From: Micromonospora sp. R77 | GTDB lineage: Bacteria; Actinomycetota; Actinomycetes; Mycobacteriales; Micromonosporaceae | Assembly (NCBI RefSeq): GCF_022747945.1 | Contig: NZ_JALDST010000001.1 | Location: 1,240,001 to 1,304,000 of the forward strand | Direction: 5' to 3' | Length of the DNA: 64,000 bases | Shown: positions 7,962 to 16,019 of the stretch, piece by piece | Layout of the letters: each line of letters begins with the position of its first letter | How positions within the stretch are numbered: the stretch's first letter is position 1 | The notes under the pieces: generated by a model | The model's input: only the letters and a program-made list of their open reading frames with translations | Told to the model about the DNA's origin: nothing | The model's database searches: none | Translations under genes and position numbers: made by a program

Positions 7962-8384
7962 ATGAGCGCCTCCCACGAATTCACGCCAGCGCAGGTGGAA
8001 GCGGCGATAAGGTTTGTGGTGCATAACGGCGCGGAAGATCGTGGTCAGACGATCTCCTACTCGCGAGTCTTCGATGCCGCCGGGCTGCCAGCGCCTCAGT
8101 ACCTCCACATGGGCGGCGAGTCGCACCTCGTCACAGAGTTCATGGCAGCGTTTCACCATTTGTGCGTCGACAAAGGCCTGCCGCCGCTGGACTCGCTGGT
8201 GGTGCACGTCGCTGGCCCACGTAAGAACTTTCCCGGTGCTGGGTACTTCCGGGTCAACCAACTCCCCGACCCCCTCGGCGAGAAAACGCGGGCCGTAGAT
8301 CAAGTGACCAGCACCCAGTTCTGGGAGAGGCAACGGGAGGCGTGCAGGTCGTGGGGCGTCCAGAGCCGACGAGGGAGGGTTTAG
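7962..8384 (+). CDS. Conserved-looking protein of unknown function
   Basis: The ATG at 7962 (AGG nine bases upstream, then MSASHEFTPAQVEAAIRFVV) gives 140 residues; an earlier in-frame ATG at 7908 lacks a ribosome-binding site. The sequence has a compact core (GQTISYSRVFDAAGLP, HHLCVDKGLPPLDSLVVHVA, PGAGYFRVN) that looks like a folded enzyme or binding domain, but I do not recognise the family. It follows the small Cys/His gene by about 80 bases in the same lower-GC patch and converges on the prolyl oligopeptidase gene. Confidence 0.55.
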   Translation: MSASHEFTPAQVEAAIRFVVHNGAEDRGQTISYSRVFDAAGLPAPQYLHMGGESHLVTEFMAAFHHLCVDKGLPPLDSLVVHVAGPRKNFPGAGYFRVNQLPDPLGEKTRAVDQVTSTQFWERQREACRSWGVQSRRGRV

Positions 8385-8436
8385 GACGTCGGCTCAGCGT
8401 GGCCTGCGCTTGCAGCACCTTCCAGTTCGGTCCCCG

Positions 8437-10518
8437 TCAGGTGCTGCGGCCGGCCCGCTCGGTCGCGTCCGGCGCAACCTGGCGCGGCAGGGCGCCGGCC
8501 TGTGCCAGCTTCTGCCACAGGAACTCCAGCGTGAGCGCCCAGACGAAGGCGCGCTGCTCGTTGTTGGCCGCCGCGCCGTGACCACCCTCGAGGTTCTCGT
8601 AGTACGACACGTCGTGGCCGTGCTCGCGCAGTCGGGCCGCCATCTTCCGGGCGTGCGCCGGGTGCACCCGGTCGTCGCGGGTCGAGGTGACCAGCAGGAC
8701 CGGCGGGTACGCCTCCCCACCGCGCACGTTGTGGTACGGCGAGTACTCCCGCAGGAAGGCCCAGTCCTCCGGCCGGTCGGGGTCGCCGTACTCGGCCATC
8801 CAGGAGGCGCCGGCCAGCAGCCGATGGTAGCGCCGCATGTCCAGCACGGGCACGTGCGCCACGACCGCGCCGAAGAGCGCCGGGTAGCGGGTGAGCATCA
8901 CTCCCATCAGCAGCCCGCCGTTGCTGCCGCCCTCGATGCCCAGCCGCTCGGGCGTGGTGATGCCGCGGGTCACCAGGTCGGCGGCGACCGCCGCGAAGTC
9001 CTCGTACGCCCGGGGTCGGTTCTCCCGCAGCGCGGCGCGGTGCCACCGGGGGCCGTACTCGCCGCCGCCCCGGATGTTCGCCACCACGTACGTGCCACCG
9101 CGGGCCAGCCAGCCCCGGCCGATGACCCCGCTGTAGTGCGGGGTCAGCGAGATCTCGTAGCCGCCGTACCCGTTCAGCAGGGTCGGCCCGGTCGCGCCGG
9201 GCTCCCCCGCCACGAAGTACGGCACCCGGGTGCCGTCGGCGGAGGTGGCGAAGAACTGGCGTACGGCCAGGCCGTCGGCCTCGAAGAACGCCGGCTGCCG
9301 CTTGAGCGTCTCGACCTCGCCGCCGATCTGCCCGAGCCGCAGCGTCGCCGGTTCCAGGAAACCCTCGGAGCTGAGCAGGTACGCGTCGTCGTGGTCCGGG
9401 TCGGTCTCGATGACCTCGCTGTGGTCGAACTCGGGTACCCCGGCCAGCGGCTCCCGGTGCCACTCGGCCCCGCCCGGGGTCAGCACCTCCAGCTTGCTCT
9501 TCACGTCGGCGAGGGTGGCGAGGATCAGCTTGTTCCGGGTCCAGACGTGCCCGCTCAGGGCCGTCCGCTCGTCAGGGCGGAACAGCACCGTCAACTCCCG
9601 TCCACCGGCGAGGAAGTCGTCGAAGCTGGCCGCCAGCAGCGCGCCCGCCGGATGGGTCACCCCGTCGACCGTCCACGGGGAACGCAGCCGGATCAGCAGC
9701 CACTCCCGGTGCGCGTCCCACCCGGCGTCCTCGGGGACGGCGAGCCGGATCCGCTCCCCCGCCCCGGTCAGCAGGTGGTTCTCGGTCCGGTAGAAGTCGA
9801 GGCTGCGGCCCACGAAGTCGCGCTCGAACCCGGGCGTCGGGTCGTGCGAGGCGTAGACGGCGACGTCGTCCGCCTGCCCCTCGTACACGATCTCGGCCGC
9901 CGTCAGGGGGGTGCCGCGCCGCCAGCGCCTGACCACGCGCGGATAGCCGGACGTGGTGAGCGAGCCGGGCCCGAAGTCGGTGCCGACGAAGATGTGGTCG
10001 ACGTCGATCCAGCAGACGTCGGTCTTCGCCTCGGGCAGCGTGAAGCCGTCCTCGACGAAGGCGCGGCGGTCCAGGTCGAACTCCCGCACCACGACGGCGT
10101 CGGCCCCGCCCCGGGAGAGGCTGACCAGGGCCCGGCGGTAGCCGGGGCGCAGCACGGTCACCGTCTGCCAGACCCAGTTCTCGCCCTCGGCGGCGGCGAG
10201 GGCGTCCACGTCGAGCAGCACGTCCCACTCGGGCTCCGGCCGCCGGTACTGCTCCAGGGTGGTCCGTCGCCAGATGCCGCGCGGGTGGGCCGCGTCGGTC
10301 CAGAAGTTGTACCAGAAGCCGTCCCCGCGCCAGCCCGGATAGGGAATCCGGTCGTCGGCGTCGAGCACCTGCCGGATCTCCGCGCGCAGGCCGGCGAAAC
10401 CCTCGCCGCCGGTCACCGCCGCGACGGTCGCCGCGTTGCGCTCCCGCACCCACCCGGCGGCGTCGCCACCGTCCAGGTCCTCCAGCCACAGGTACGGGTC
10501 GTCACCCTCGTCGCTCAC
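8437..10518 (-). CDS. Prolyl oligopeptidase family serine peptidase (S9A)
   Basis: The 693-residue protein has an N-terminal beta-propeller region (PYLWLEDLDGGDAAGWVRERN is the classic S9A start) and a C-terminal alpha/beta-hydrolase domain. The catalytic residues are S532 in GGSNGG, D615 in STRDDRVHP and H647 in EGGHGA. It would cleave short peptides after proline in the cytoplasm; no signal peptide is present. It starts at a GTG with no ribosome-binding site, but a GATAGT -10 box lies six bases upstream, so it is probably leaderless. Family length and motif order are complete. It stands alone, convergent with the unknown gene at 7962. Confidence 0.95.
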   Translation of the reverse strand: MSDEGDDPYLWLEDLDGGDAAGWVRERNAATVAAVTGGEGFAGLRAEIRQVLDADDRIPYPGWRGDGFWYNFWTDAAHPRGIWRRTTLEQYRRPEPEWDVLLDVDALAAAEGENWVWQTVTVLRPGYRRALVSLSRGGADAVVVREFDLDRRAFVEDGFTLPEAKTDVCWIDVDHIFVGTDFGPGSLTTSGYPRVVRRWRRGTPLTAAEIVYEGQADDVAVYASHDPTPGFERDFVGRSLDFYRTENHLLTGAGERIRLAVPEDAGWDAHREWLLIRLRSPWTVDGVTHPAGALLAASFDDFLAGGRELTVLFRPDERTALSGHVWTRNKLILATLADVKSKLEVLTPGGAEWHREPLAGVPEFDHSEVIETDPDHDDAYLLSSEGFLEPATLRLGQIGGEVETLKRQPAFFEADGLAVRQFFATSADGTRVPYFVAGEPGATGPTLLNGYGGYEISLTPHYSGVIGRGWLARGGTYVVANIRGGGEYGPRWHRAALRENRPRAYEDFAAVAADLVTRGITTPERLGIEGGSNGGLLMGVMLTRYPALFGAVVAHVPVLDMRRYHRLLAGASWMAEYGDPDRPEDWAFLREYSPYHNVRGGEAYPPVLLVTSTRDDRVHPAHARKMAARLREHGHDVSYYENLEGGHGAAANNEQRAFVWALTLEFLWQKLAQAGALPRQVAPDATERAGRST

Positions 10519-10524
10519 CTCGCC

Positions 10525-10530
10525 ACTATC
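10525..10530 (-). promoter_or_regulatory. -10 box for leaderless prolyl oligopeptidase transcript
   Basis: On the minus strand GATAGT lies six bases before the GTG start at 10518, which places transcription start on the start codon. The divergent toxin-antitoxin operator begins about 34 bp further out. Confidence 0.5.
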
Positions 10531-10563
10531 CCGGATGCGCGGCGCGAATTCACGCCCGGCCGT

Positions 10564-10589
10564 ATATCAACTGCCGCGACTTTTGATAT
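10564..10589. promoter_or_regulatory. Operator-like inverted repeat upstream of the toxin-antitoxin pair
   Basis: ATATCAA (10564-10570) and TTGATAT (10583-10589) are perfect inverted arms with a 12-base spacer, 25 bp before the ribosome-binding site of the antitoxin gene. TTGATAT also resembles a -10 box. An antitoxin-bound autoregulatory operator is the natural reading. Confidence 0.55.
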
Positions 10590-10628
10590 CGTCGGCTGAT
10601 AACGGACCAGGCTGAGGAGGCGTTGGAC

Positions 10629-10838
10629 GTGTCCCGGACCATCCTCGACGTCGATGACGAACTGCTCGCCGAGGCCGCGAAGATCTTCGGCACCACAACG
10701 AAGAAGGCCACCGTCAACGCCGCTCTCCAAGCCGCCGTCAACCGGGAGAAGCGGCGGGAGTTCGCCGACTGGCTCAAGAGCGGCGGCCTGCCCGACCTGA
10801 CCGATCCGGCCGAGGCGGCGGAGTCGGACGCCGCGTGA
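10629..10838 (+). CDS. VapB-like antitoxin
   Basis: This 69-residue protein (VSRTILDVDDELLAEAAKIF ...) has the short N-terminal strand plus helices of ribbon-helix-helix DNA-binding antitoxins of the VapB/DUF2191 type; TTTKKATVNAALQ is the second helix. The GTG at 10629 is preferred over the TTG six bases earlier because GAGGAGG sits eight bases before it. It overlaps the PIN toxin gene by 4 bp (GTGA). It should bind the inverted repeat at 10564-10589 and neutralise the toxin through its acidic C-terminal tail. Confidence 0.88.
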   Translation: MSRTILDVDDELLAEAAKIFGTTTKKATVNAALQAAVNREKRREFADWLKSGGLPDLTDPAEAAESDAA

Positions 10839-11254
10839 GCCGGGAGCGTTACCTGCTCGACAAGTCGGCACTCGCCCGCTGGCCGAAGCCGACCGTCGCG
10901 CCGGTCCTCGACGAACTGTCCGACCGTGGCCTGCTGGCGGTCTGCGGCGCGGTCGAGGTCGAGGTGATCCACAGCGCCCGGACGGCGAAAAACGCCCAGC
11001 GCGCCCGCTGGCTGTTACGCGGCTTCGACTGGTTGGCGATGCCCGACGACATCTGGGATCGGGCCATCGACGTCCAGGTGCAGGCTCTGCACAAGGGCAA
11101 CCATCGCGCCCTGTCCATGGCTGACCTGCTGATCGCCGCGACAGCCGAGCGGCACGGGGTCACGGTGCTGCACTACGACGGCGACTACGACATGATCACT
11201 GCGATCACCGGTCAGCCCACCACCTGGGTCGTCCCCGCCGGTACCGCTGACTGA
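10835..11254 (+). CDS. VapC-like PIN-domain toxin
   Basis: The 139-residue PIN-domain ribonuclease carries the four acidic positions expected of VapC: D in YLLDKSAL near the N-terminus, E in VEVEVI, D in SMADLLIAA and D in HYDGDYDMI. It overlaps the antitoxin stop (GTGA). VapC toxins cleave tRNA or rRNA when not bound by VapB. Nothing looks missing, so the module is probably functional. The specific RNA target cannot be read from sequence. Confidence 0.9.
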   Translation: MSRERYLLDKSALARWPKPTVAPVLDELSDRGLLAVCGAVEVEVIHSARTAKNAQRARWLLRGFDWLAMPDDIWDRAIDVQVQALHKGNHRALSMADLLIAATAERHGVTVLHYDGDYDMITAITGQPTTWVVPAGTAD

Positions 11255-11306
11255 CCAGTCCCTACGGCCCTGGCATGTCGGGGCGTGGCGCGGGTATGAC
11301 GAGGGC

Positions 11307-12449
11307 ATGAGGGCGAGCTTCCGGCTTGGCCGGATCGCGGGCGTACCGGTCGGGGTCAATTGGAGTGTCCTGGTCATCTTCCTGCTGATCGCCTGGGCGC
11401 TCGCCGCCAACCAGTTCCCCCGCGCCTACCCTGACCGGCCCACCTGGGCGTACGTGCTGGCCGGGCTGGCCGCCGCGGTGGTCTTCTTCCTCGGCCTGCT
11501 GGCCCACGAGGTGGCCCACGCGGTGGTCGCGAAGCGCAACGGCATCGGCGTCGAGGGGATCACGCTCTGGCTCTTCGGCGGTGTCTCCGAGCTGAAGGGC
11601 GAGGCCCGCGACCCGGGCGCGGAGCTGCGCATCGCCGGGATCGGGCCGCTGGTCAGCCTGATCATCGGGTTCTTCTTCGGCGGCATCGCGGTGCTGCTCA
11701 CCCTGGCCGGCGTGCACGGGCTGCTGCTGGGCTCGCTGGCCTGGCTGGCCGGCATCAACATCCTGCTCGCGGTCTTCAACGTCCTGCCCGCCGCCCCGCT
11801 GGACGGCGGGCGGCTGCTGCGCGCCGCCGTGTGGAAGGCGACCGGTGACCGGACGAAGGCGTCGGTGGTGGCGGCCCGGGCCGGCTGGGTGCTCGGCGCG
11901 CTGCTGATCGGGCTGGGACTGTGGCAGTTCATCGCCGGGGCCGGGGTGGGCGGGCTGTGGCTGGCGCTGATCGGCTGGTTCCTGATCGGCGCGGCCGGCA
12001 TGGAGGAGCGGCAGGCGCGGATGGGCAGCGCGCTGCGCGGCGTACGGGTCGCCGACGTGATGACCCCGCAGCCGCAGACCGCCTCCGGCGAGATGACCGT
12101 GGCGGACTTCGTCGACCACTACCTCTTCGCGTACCGGCACTCGGCGTTGCCGCTGACCGACGAGGGGCGGCCGGTCGGCCTGGTCACCCTGGACCGGGTG
12201 CGGGGCATCCCCGCCGACCGGCGGCCGTCGACCACCCTGGCGGAGGTCTCGTGCCGGGCCGAGGAGCTGGTGCTGGCCCGGCCCGACGAGTCGCTGAACG
12301 AGCTGCTGCCCCGGCTCAGCGAGTGCGCGGACGGCCGGGCGCTGGTGGTGGTCGACCAGCGGCTGGTCGGCATCGTGTCGCCGAGCGACATCAGCCGGGC
12401 GGTGCAGCGCGGCAGCCTCCGCGACCAGCTGGCCACCGACCGGCACTGA
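11307..12449 (+). CDS. Site-2 protease family membrane metalloprotease with CBS pair
   Basis: The 380-residue membrane protein has the S2P/M50 active site: HEVAH at residues 67-71 in a membrane helix and the third zinc ligand D166 in NVLPAAPLDGG. About six hydrophobic segments lie before residue 240. Residues about 248-375 form two CBS motifs (VADVMTPQPQTASGEMTVAD, then LVGIVSPSDISRAV), which sense adenosine nucleotides in other proteins. Such Rip3-like enzymes cut membrane-bound regulators, for example anti-sigma factors. No substrate is encoded nearby. Its stop is only 4 bp from that of the convergent alditol oxidase gene. Confidence 0.93.
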   Translation: MRASFRLGRIAGVPVGVNWSVLVIFLLIAWALAANQFPRAYPDRPTWAYVLAGLAAAVVFFLGLLAHEVAHAVVAKRNGIGVEGITLWLFGGVSELKGEARDPGAELRIAGIGPLVSLIIGFFFGGIAVLLTLAGVHGLLLGSLAWLAGINILLAVFNVLPAAPLDGGRLLRAAVWKATGDRTKASVVAARAGWVLGALLIGLGLWQFIAGAGVGGLWLALIGWFLIGAAGMEERQARMGSALRGVRVADVMTPQPQTASGEMTVADFVDHYLFAYRHSALPLTDEGRPVGLVTLDRVRGIPADRRPSTTLAEVSCRAEELVLARPDESLNELLPRLSECADGRALVVVDQRLVGIVSPSDISRAVQRGSLRDQLATDRH

Positions 12450-12453
12450 CCGG

Positions 12454-13698
12454 TCAGCGGGGGAAGTAGCGGTCCAGCTCCGCGGTGCGGAACTTCCCCA
12501 CCGGGTCGAGGTCGCGCAGCAGCGCCAGGAAGTCGCCGTGCCGGGGGTACGCGGCGGCCACCGCCGCCGGGTCCAGCCCGAAGACCTTGCCCCAGTGCGG
12601 GCGCGGGGCGTACGGGGCGAGGCGCTGCTCCACCTCGGCGACGACCGGGGCCACCGCCGCGCCGTCGCCGATCCAGGTGAAGTGGACGGCCAGGCTGTCC
12701 CGCCCGTGGTTGGGGCTCAGCCACAGCCCGTCGGCGGCGACCGTACGCAGCTCGCAGACCTGGAGCACCGCCGCGATCCGGTCGGCCACCGGGTCCAGGG
12801 CGGCCAGTGCCTCGCCCGCCACCTCCCGGGGCAGGTGGTATTCCGACTGGAGTTCGTCGCCGCTGCTCGGGGTGAAGCCGAGCCGGAAGTGCGGCAGCCG
12901 CTCGTGCCACGGCCCGGGCTCACCGAGCTGCGCGGTGCAGTTCTCCGCCGGCATCCCGGCCACCGGGTGGCAGGGACCGTGGGCGGGGGTGGTGCCGAGC
13001 CAGTCGGCCGGGGGCGGGGCCTGCTCGGCGCGCTGCTTGCGCCACACCTCCCGGATCCGCCCGGACCGCCAGTCGGTGAAGGCGCTGACGCTGTACGCCG
13101 AGGCGAAGGCCGCGTCGAGGTCGGCCCGGTCGAGGTCGAGCCGGACGTACTGCCGGATGTCGAAGGTCGGCACCACGTCGAGGGTGACCCGGGTCACCAC
13201 GCCCAGCGCGCCGAGGCTCACCACCATCCCGGCGAACCGGTCGTCGGTCCGGTCCACGGTCAGCAGCTCGCCGTCGGCGGTGACCAGTTCCAGGCCGGCG
13301 ACGGCGGTGGCCAGGTTGCCGGTGGCGTCGCCCGAGCCGTGGGTGCCGGTGGCGACCGCGCCGGCCACCGAGATGTGCGGCAGCGAGGCGAGGGCGGCCA
13401 GCGCGTACCCCTGGGTGTGCAGGCGGGTGGCGACGTCGCCGTAGCGCAGCCCGGCGGCGACGGTGACCGTGCCTCGGTCGGGGTCCAGCTCCACCACGGG
13501 CGGCAGCGCGGCGACGGAGACCAGGTCGCCGGTGGTGTCGCCGAGCCGGTTGAAGGAGTGCCCGGTGCCGACGGCCCGGACCCGGTCGCTGCCGGCGACG
13601 AGCCGGCGCAGCTCGTCGACGCCTGTCGGGGCGTGCCGACGGCGGGCGGCGTAGTGGATGTTGCCGGCCCAGTTCCGGGCGGCGGGGGTGTCGGTCAC
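12454..13698 (-). CDS. xyoA: Alditol oxidase (FAD-dependent)
   Basis: The 414-residue protein matches Streptomyces AldO over its whole length from memory of that sequence: NWAGNIHY start, GTGHSFN with the His that carries covalent FAD, SLPHISVAGAVATGTHGSG in the PP-loop, then PGPWHERLPHFRLGFTPSSG and RPHWGKVF near the C-terminus. It oxidises polyols such as xylitol and sorbitol at C1 to the aldose, releasing hydrogen peroxide. An alternative is a related sugar-lactone oxidase, but the C-terminal motifs favour AldO. It is a single gene with no signal peptide. Confidence 0.88.
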   Translation of the reverse strand: MTDTPAARNWAGNIHYAARRRHAPTGVDELRRLVAGSDRVRAVGTGHSFNRLGDTTGDLVSVAALPPVVELDPDRGTVTVAAGLRYGDVATRLHTQGYALAALASLPHISVAGAVATGTHGSGDATGNLATAVAGLELVTADGELLTVDRTDDRFAGMVVSLGALGVVTRVTLDVVPTFDIRQYVRLDLDRADLDAAFASAYSVSAFTDWRSGRIREVWRKQRAEQAPPPADWLGTTPAHGPCHPVAGMPAENCTAQLGEPGPWHERLPHFRLGFTPSSGDELQSEYHLPREVAGEALAALDPVADRIAAVLQVCELRTVAADGLWLSPNHGRDSLAVHFTWIGDGAAVAPVVAEVEQRLAPYAPRPHWGKVFGLDPAAVAAAYPRHGDFLALLRDLDPVGKFRTAELDRYFPR

Positions 13699-13789
13699 TC
13701 GGCTGACCTCCGGTCTCAGGCGGCGGCACGGGGTGGCGCCGGTCGATCGGCCACGGTTGCCCGGTGCGCCGGTGGGGAACCATACGCCG

Positions 13790-14128
13790 ATGAGCAGCTA
13801 TCGCGACCCCGCCCCGCGCGGCGACGTGTACCCGTCCGAGGAGGAGATCGACCCGACCGGGATGGGACCCGATCCGGCGTACCCCGGCGACCCGGTGCCC
13901 GCGCCGGTCCCGCCGCCCCGGGTCACCGACGGCGGGTCGCACTCGATCGTCACCCACCACCTGGACGGCTCCACCGAGGTGGTGACCGACCTGGACGGCG
14001 ACGGGATCGCCGACGTGGTGCAGATCGACGTGGACGGCGACGGCGTACCGGACATCACCTATCTGGACAGCGACCGGGACGGGCGGCTGGACACGGTGCT
14101 GCGCGCGCCCGGCCGCCCGACCCGCTGA
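13790..14128 (+). CDS. Small acidic protein with calcium-binding Dx[DN]xDG repeats
   Basis: The 112-residue product from the ATG at 13790 has a Pro-rich N-terminal half and a C-terminal half with three aspartate repeats: DLDGDGIADVV, DVDGDGVPDI and DSDRDGRLDTV. These resemble thrombospondin type-3 or EF-hand-like calcium loops. No signal peptide is visible, so the location is uncertain. It diverges from the alditol oxidase gene and its stop is 4 bp from the convergent LLM oxidoreductase gene. Role unknown. Confidence 0.75.
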   Translation: MSSYRDPAPRGDVYPSEEEIDPTGMGPDPAYPGDPVPAPVPPPRVTDGGSHSIVTHHLDGSTEVVTDLDGDGIADVVQIDVDGDGVPDITYLDSDRDGRLDTVLRAPGRPTR

Positions 14129-14131
14129 GCG

Positions 14132-15061
14132 CTAGAGCTGGGGCATGACCTCGGCGGCGACCAGTTCGACGTGGTCCAGGTCGGCCAGGTCGAGCACCTG
14201 GAGATAGACCCGTCCGCTGCCGATGGCGGCGTACCGGCCGAGCTTGTCGACGATCTCGGCGGGCGTGCCGGCCAGGCCGTTCTCCCGTAGCTCGGCCGGC
14301 TCCCGGCCGATCGCGGCGGCCCGCCGGGCGATCTCCGCCTCGTCGCGGCCGGCGCAGAGCACCAGCGCGTTGGACCAGACCAGCCCGGACGGGTCCCGGC
14401 CGGCCTCGGCGCAGGCGGCCTTCACCCGCTCGAACTGTGCCGCGGAGTCCGCCACCGAGGCGAACGGCAGGTTGAACTCGTCGGCCCAGCGGGCGGCCAG
14501 TCGCGGGGTCCGCTTCGGGCCCATGCCGCCGAGCAGGATCGGCGGCCGGGGCTGCTGGACCGGCTTGGGCAGCGCGGGCGAGTCGCTGACCGGGTAGTAC
14601 GTCCCGGCGAAGTCGAACGTCTGGCCGACCGGCGTCTCCCAGAGCCCGGTGATGACGGCGAGCTGCTCCTCCAGCCGGTCGAAGCGCTCCCCCAGTGCCG
14701 GGAACGGGATCCCGTACGCGCTGTGCTCCTCCGCGTACCAACCGGTGCCGATGCCCAGCTCGACCCGGCCCCCGCTCATCTGGTCGACCTGCGCGACGGT
14801 GATCGCGAGCGGGCCGGGCAGCCGGAAGGTGGCCGCGGTCATCAGGGTGCCCAGCCGGATCCGGGAGGTGTCCCGGGCCAGGCCGGCGAGGGTGGTCCAG
14901 GCGTCGGTCGGCCCCGGGTCGCCGCTCACCGAGCCCATCTTCAGGTAGTGGTCGGACCGGAAGAACGCGCCGTAACCGGCGTCCTCGGCGCAGCGGGCCA
15001 CGGCGAGCAGCTGGTCGTAGCTCGCGCCCTGCTGAGGTTCGGTGAAGATCCGCAGTTCCAT
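14132..15061 (-). CDS. LLM-class F420-dependent oxidoreductase
   Basis: The 309-residue protein from ATG 15061 is a luciferase-like TIM-barrel enzyme (MELRIFTEPQQGASYDQLL, GRVELGIGTGWYAEEHSAYG, PRPPILLGGMG). The early part and the GIGTGWYAEEH segment fit the F420-dependent group common in actinobacteria. It would use reduced or oxidised F420 to act on an unknown substrate. A TATGCT -10 box lies six bases before the start, so it is probably leaderless. Divergent from the ArsR gene at 15153. Confidence 0.88.
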   Translation of the reverse strand: MELRIFTEPQQGASYDQLLAVARCAEDAGYGAFFRSDHYLKMGSVSGDPGPTDAWTTLAGLARDTSRIRLGTLMTAATFRLPGPLAITVAQVDQMSGGRVELGIGTGWYAEEHSAYGIPFPALGERFDRLEEQLAVITGLWETPVGQTFDFAGTYYPVSDSPALPKPVQQPRPPILLGGMGPKRTPRLAARWADEFNLPFASVADSAAQFERVKAACAEAGRDPSGLVWSNALVLCAGRDEAEIARRAAAIGREPAELRENGLAGTPAEIVDKLGRYAAIGSGRVYLQVLDLADLDHVELVAAEVMPQL

Positions 15062-15067
15062 GCCCCG

Positions 15068-15073
15068 AGCATA
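15068..15073 (-). promoter_or_regulatory. -10 box for leaderless LLM oxidoreductase transcript
   Basis: TATGCT on the minus strand lies six bases before the ATG at 15061. No ribosome-binding site is present (CGGGGC only). Confidence 0.5.
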
Positions 15074-15116
15074 GGGAGGGGCCCCGGTCGTCGCCCGGCA
15101 CAACTCGTCGTATTTC

Positions 15117-15146
15117 TTGACGGGCATATGAGCGAAGAGGCATATT
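15117..15146 (+). promoter_or_regulatory. Promoter and repeat upstream of the ArsR gene
   Basis: TTGACG (15117-15122), an 18-base spacer and CATATT (15141-15146) form a good promoter whose transcript would begin at the GTG at 15153. GGCATAT occurs twice (15123-15129 and 15139-15145), 16 bases apart, covering the spacer and -10, as expected for ArsR autorepression. Confidence 0.6.
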
Positions 15147-15152
15147 GGGGTG

Positions 15153-15461
15153 GTGTCCGTCGACGCCTTCACCGTGCTGGCCGAGCCGACCCGGCGCCGC
15201 ATCCTGGAGCGGCTGCGCCGCGCCGAGAGCAGCGTCGGCGAGCTGGTCGACGCGCTGGGGATGAGCCAGCCGGCTGTCTCCAAGCACCTCAAGGTGCTCC
15301 GCGAGGCCGGCTTCGTCACCTGCCGCACCGCCGCCCAGCAGCGCATCTATCGCCTCGACGTCCGCCCGTTGCGGGCCGTCGACGACTGGCTCGGACCGTA
15401 CCGTCGGCTCTGGACCGACCACCTCGACGCCCTGGAGCGCCATCTCGACAGTCAGGAGTGA
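15153..15461 (+). CDS. ArsR-family winged-helix regulator
   Basis: The 102-residue protein (VSVDAFTVLAEPTRRRILER) has the ArsR-type helix-turn-helix AVSKHLKVLREAGFV. It lacks obvious Cys metal ligands beyond one Cys (TCRT), so it belongs to the non-metal group usually paired with an SRPBCC protein, which is the next gene one base downstream. The start is the second of two tandem GTGs; the promoter places transcription on it. It probably represses its own operon. Confidence 0.9.
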   Translation: MSVDAFTVLAEPTRRRILERLRRAESSVGELVDALGMSQPAVSKHLKVLREAGFVTCRTAAQQRIYRLDVRPLRAVDDWLGPYRRLWTDHLDALERHLDSQE

Positions 15462-15462
15462 C

Positions 15463-15996
15463 ATGGACCGCGACAGTTTCCGCCCCGGCCCGCTCGCCGA
15501 GGTCACCACCGAGCCGGGCTGGGACCTGGTCTTCGTCCGCGACCTGCGGCACCCGCCGGAGAAGGTGTGGGCGGCGCTGACCGAGCCGGACCAGCTGGCC
15601 CGGTGGGCTCCCTTCCTCGCCGGCCGCGACCTCGGCACGCCGGGCGACACCACGCTCAACACCGTCGACGGCGACCGGACCTCCGACCAGCCGGCGACCG
15701 TACGCCACGCCGCACGGCCGACGCTGCTGGAGTACACCTGGGGCGACGCCCTGCTGCGCTGGGAACTCGCCCCGGCGGGCGACGGCACCCGGCTGACCCT
15801 GCGGCAGCGGATCGGCGATCCGGGTCTCGCCCCGATGGTGGCCGCCGGCTGGCACCTCTGCCTCGACGTCGCCGACCACCTGCTCGCCGGCCACCCGGTC
15901 GGCCCGATCCGGGGCGCCGAGGCGAAGGAGTTCGGCTGGGCCGAGCTGCGCGACGCGTACGCCGAACGCCTGGACCGAGAGCCGCCCGCGCGCTGA
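15463..15996 (+). CDS. SRPBCC / AHSA1-like domain protein
   Basis: The 177-residue product has the START-like AHSA1 fold signature (VFVRDLRHPPEKVWAALTEP, LARWAPFLAGRDLG, TLLEYTWGDALLRWELAPAG). It follows the ArsR gene with a one-base gap, the usual actinobacterial ArsR-SRPBCC operon. Such proteins bind hydrophobic ligands or act as Hsp90-cochaperone-like modules; the ligand here is unknown. Confidence 0.9.
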   Translation: MDRDSFRPGPLAEVTTEPGWDLVFVRDLRHPPEKVWAALTEPDQLARWAPFLAGRDLGTPGDTTLNTVDGDRTSDQPATVRHAARPTLLEYTWGDALLRWELAPAGDGTRLTLRQRIGDPGLAPMVAAGWHLCLDVADHLLAGHPVGPIRGAEAKEFGWAELRDAYAERLDREPPAR

Positions 15997-16019
15997 CCGG
16001 CGGACCGCCCGCCCGGCGG

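Noticed and set aside
8381..10599. Large open frames on the plus strand opposite the prolyl oligopeptidase
   Set aside because: Codon composition is that of an antisense shadow; the minus-strand protein has a complete S9 catalytic triad.
11015..12446. Minus-strand frames opposite the site-2 protease
   Set aside because: The plus-strand protein has the HExxH and LDG motifs and clear membrane helices; the other strand has none.
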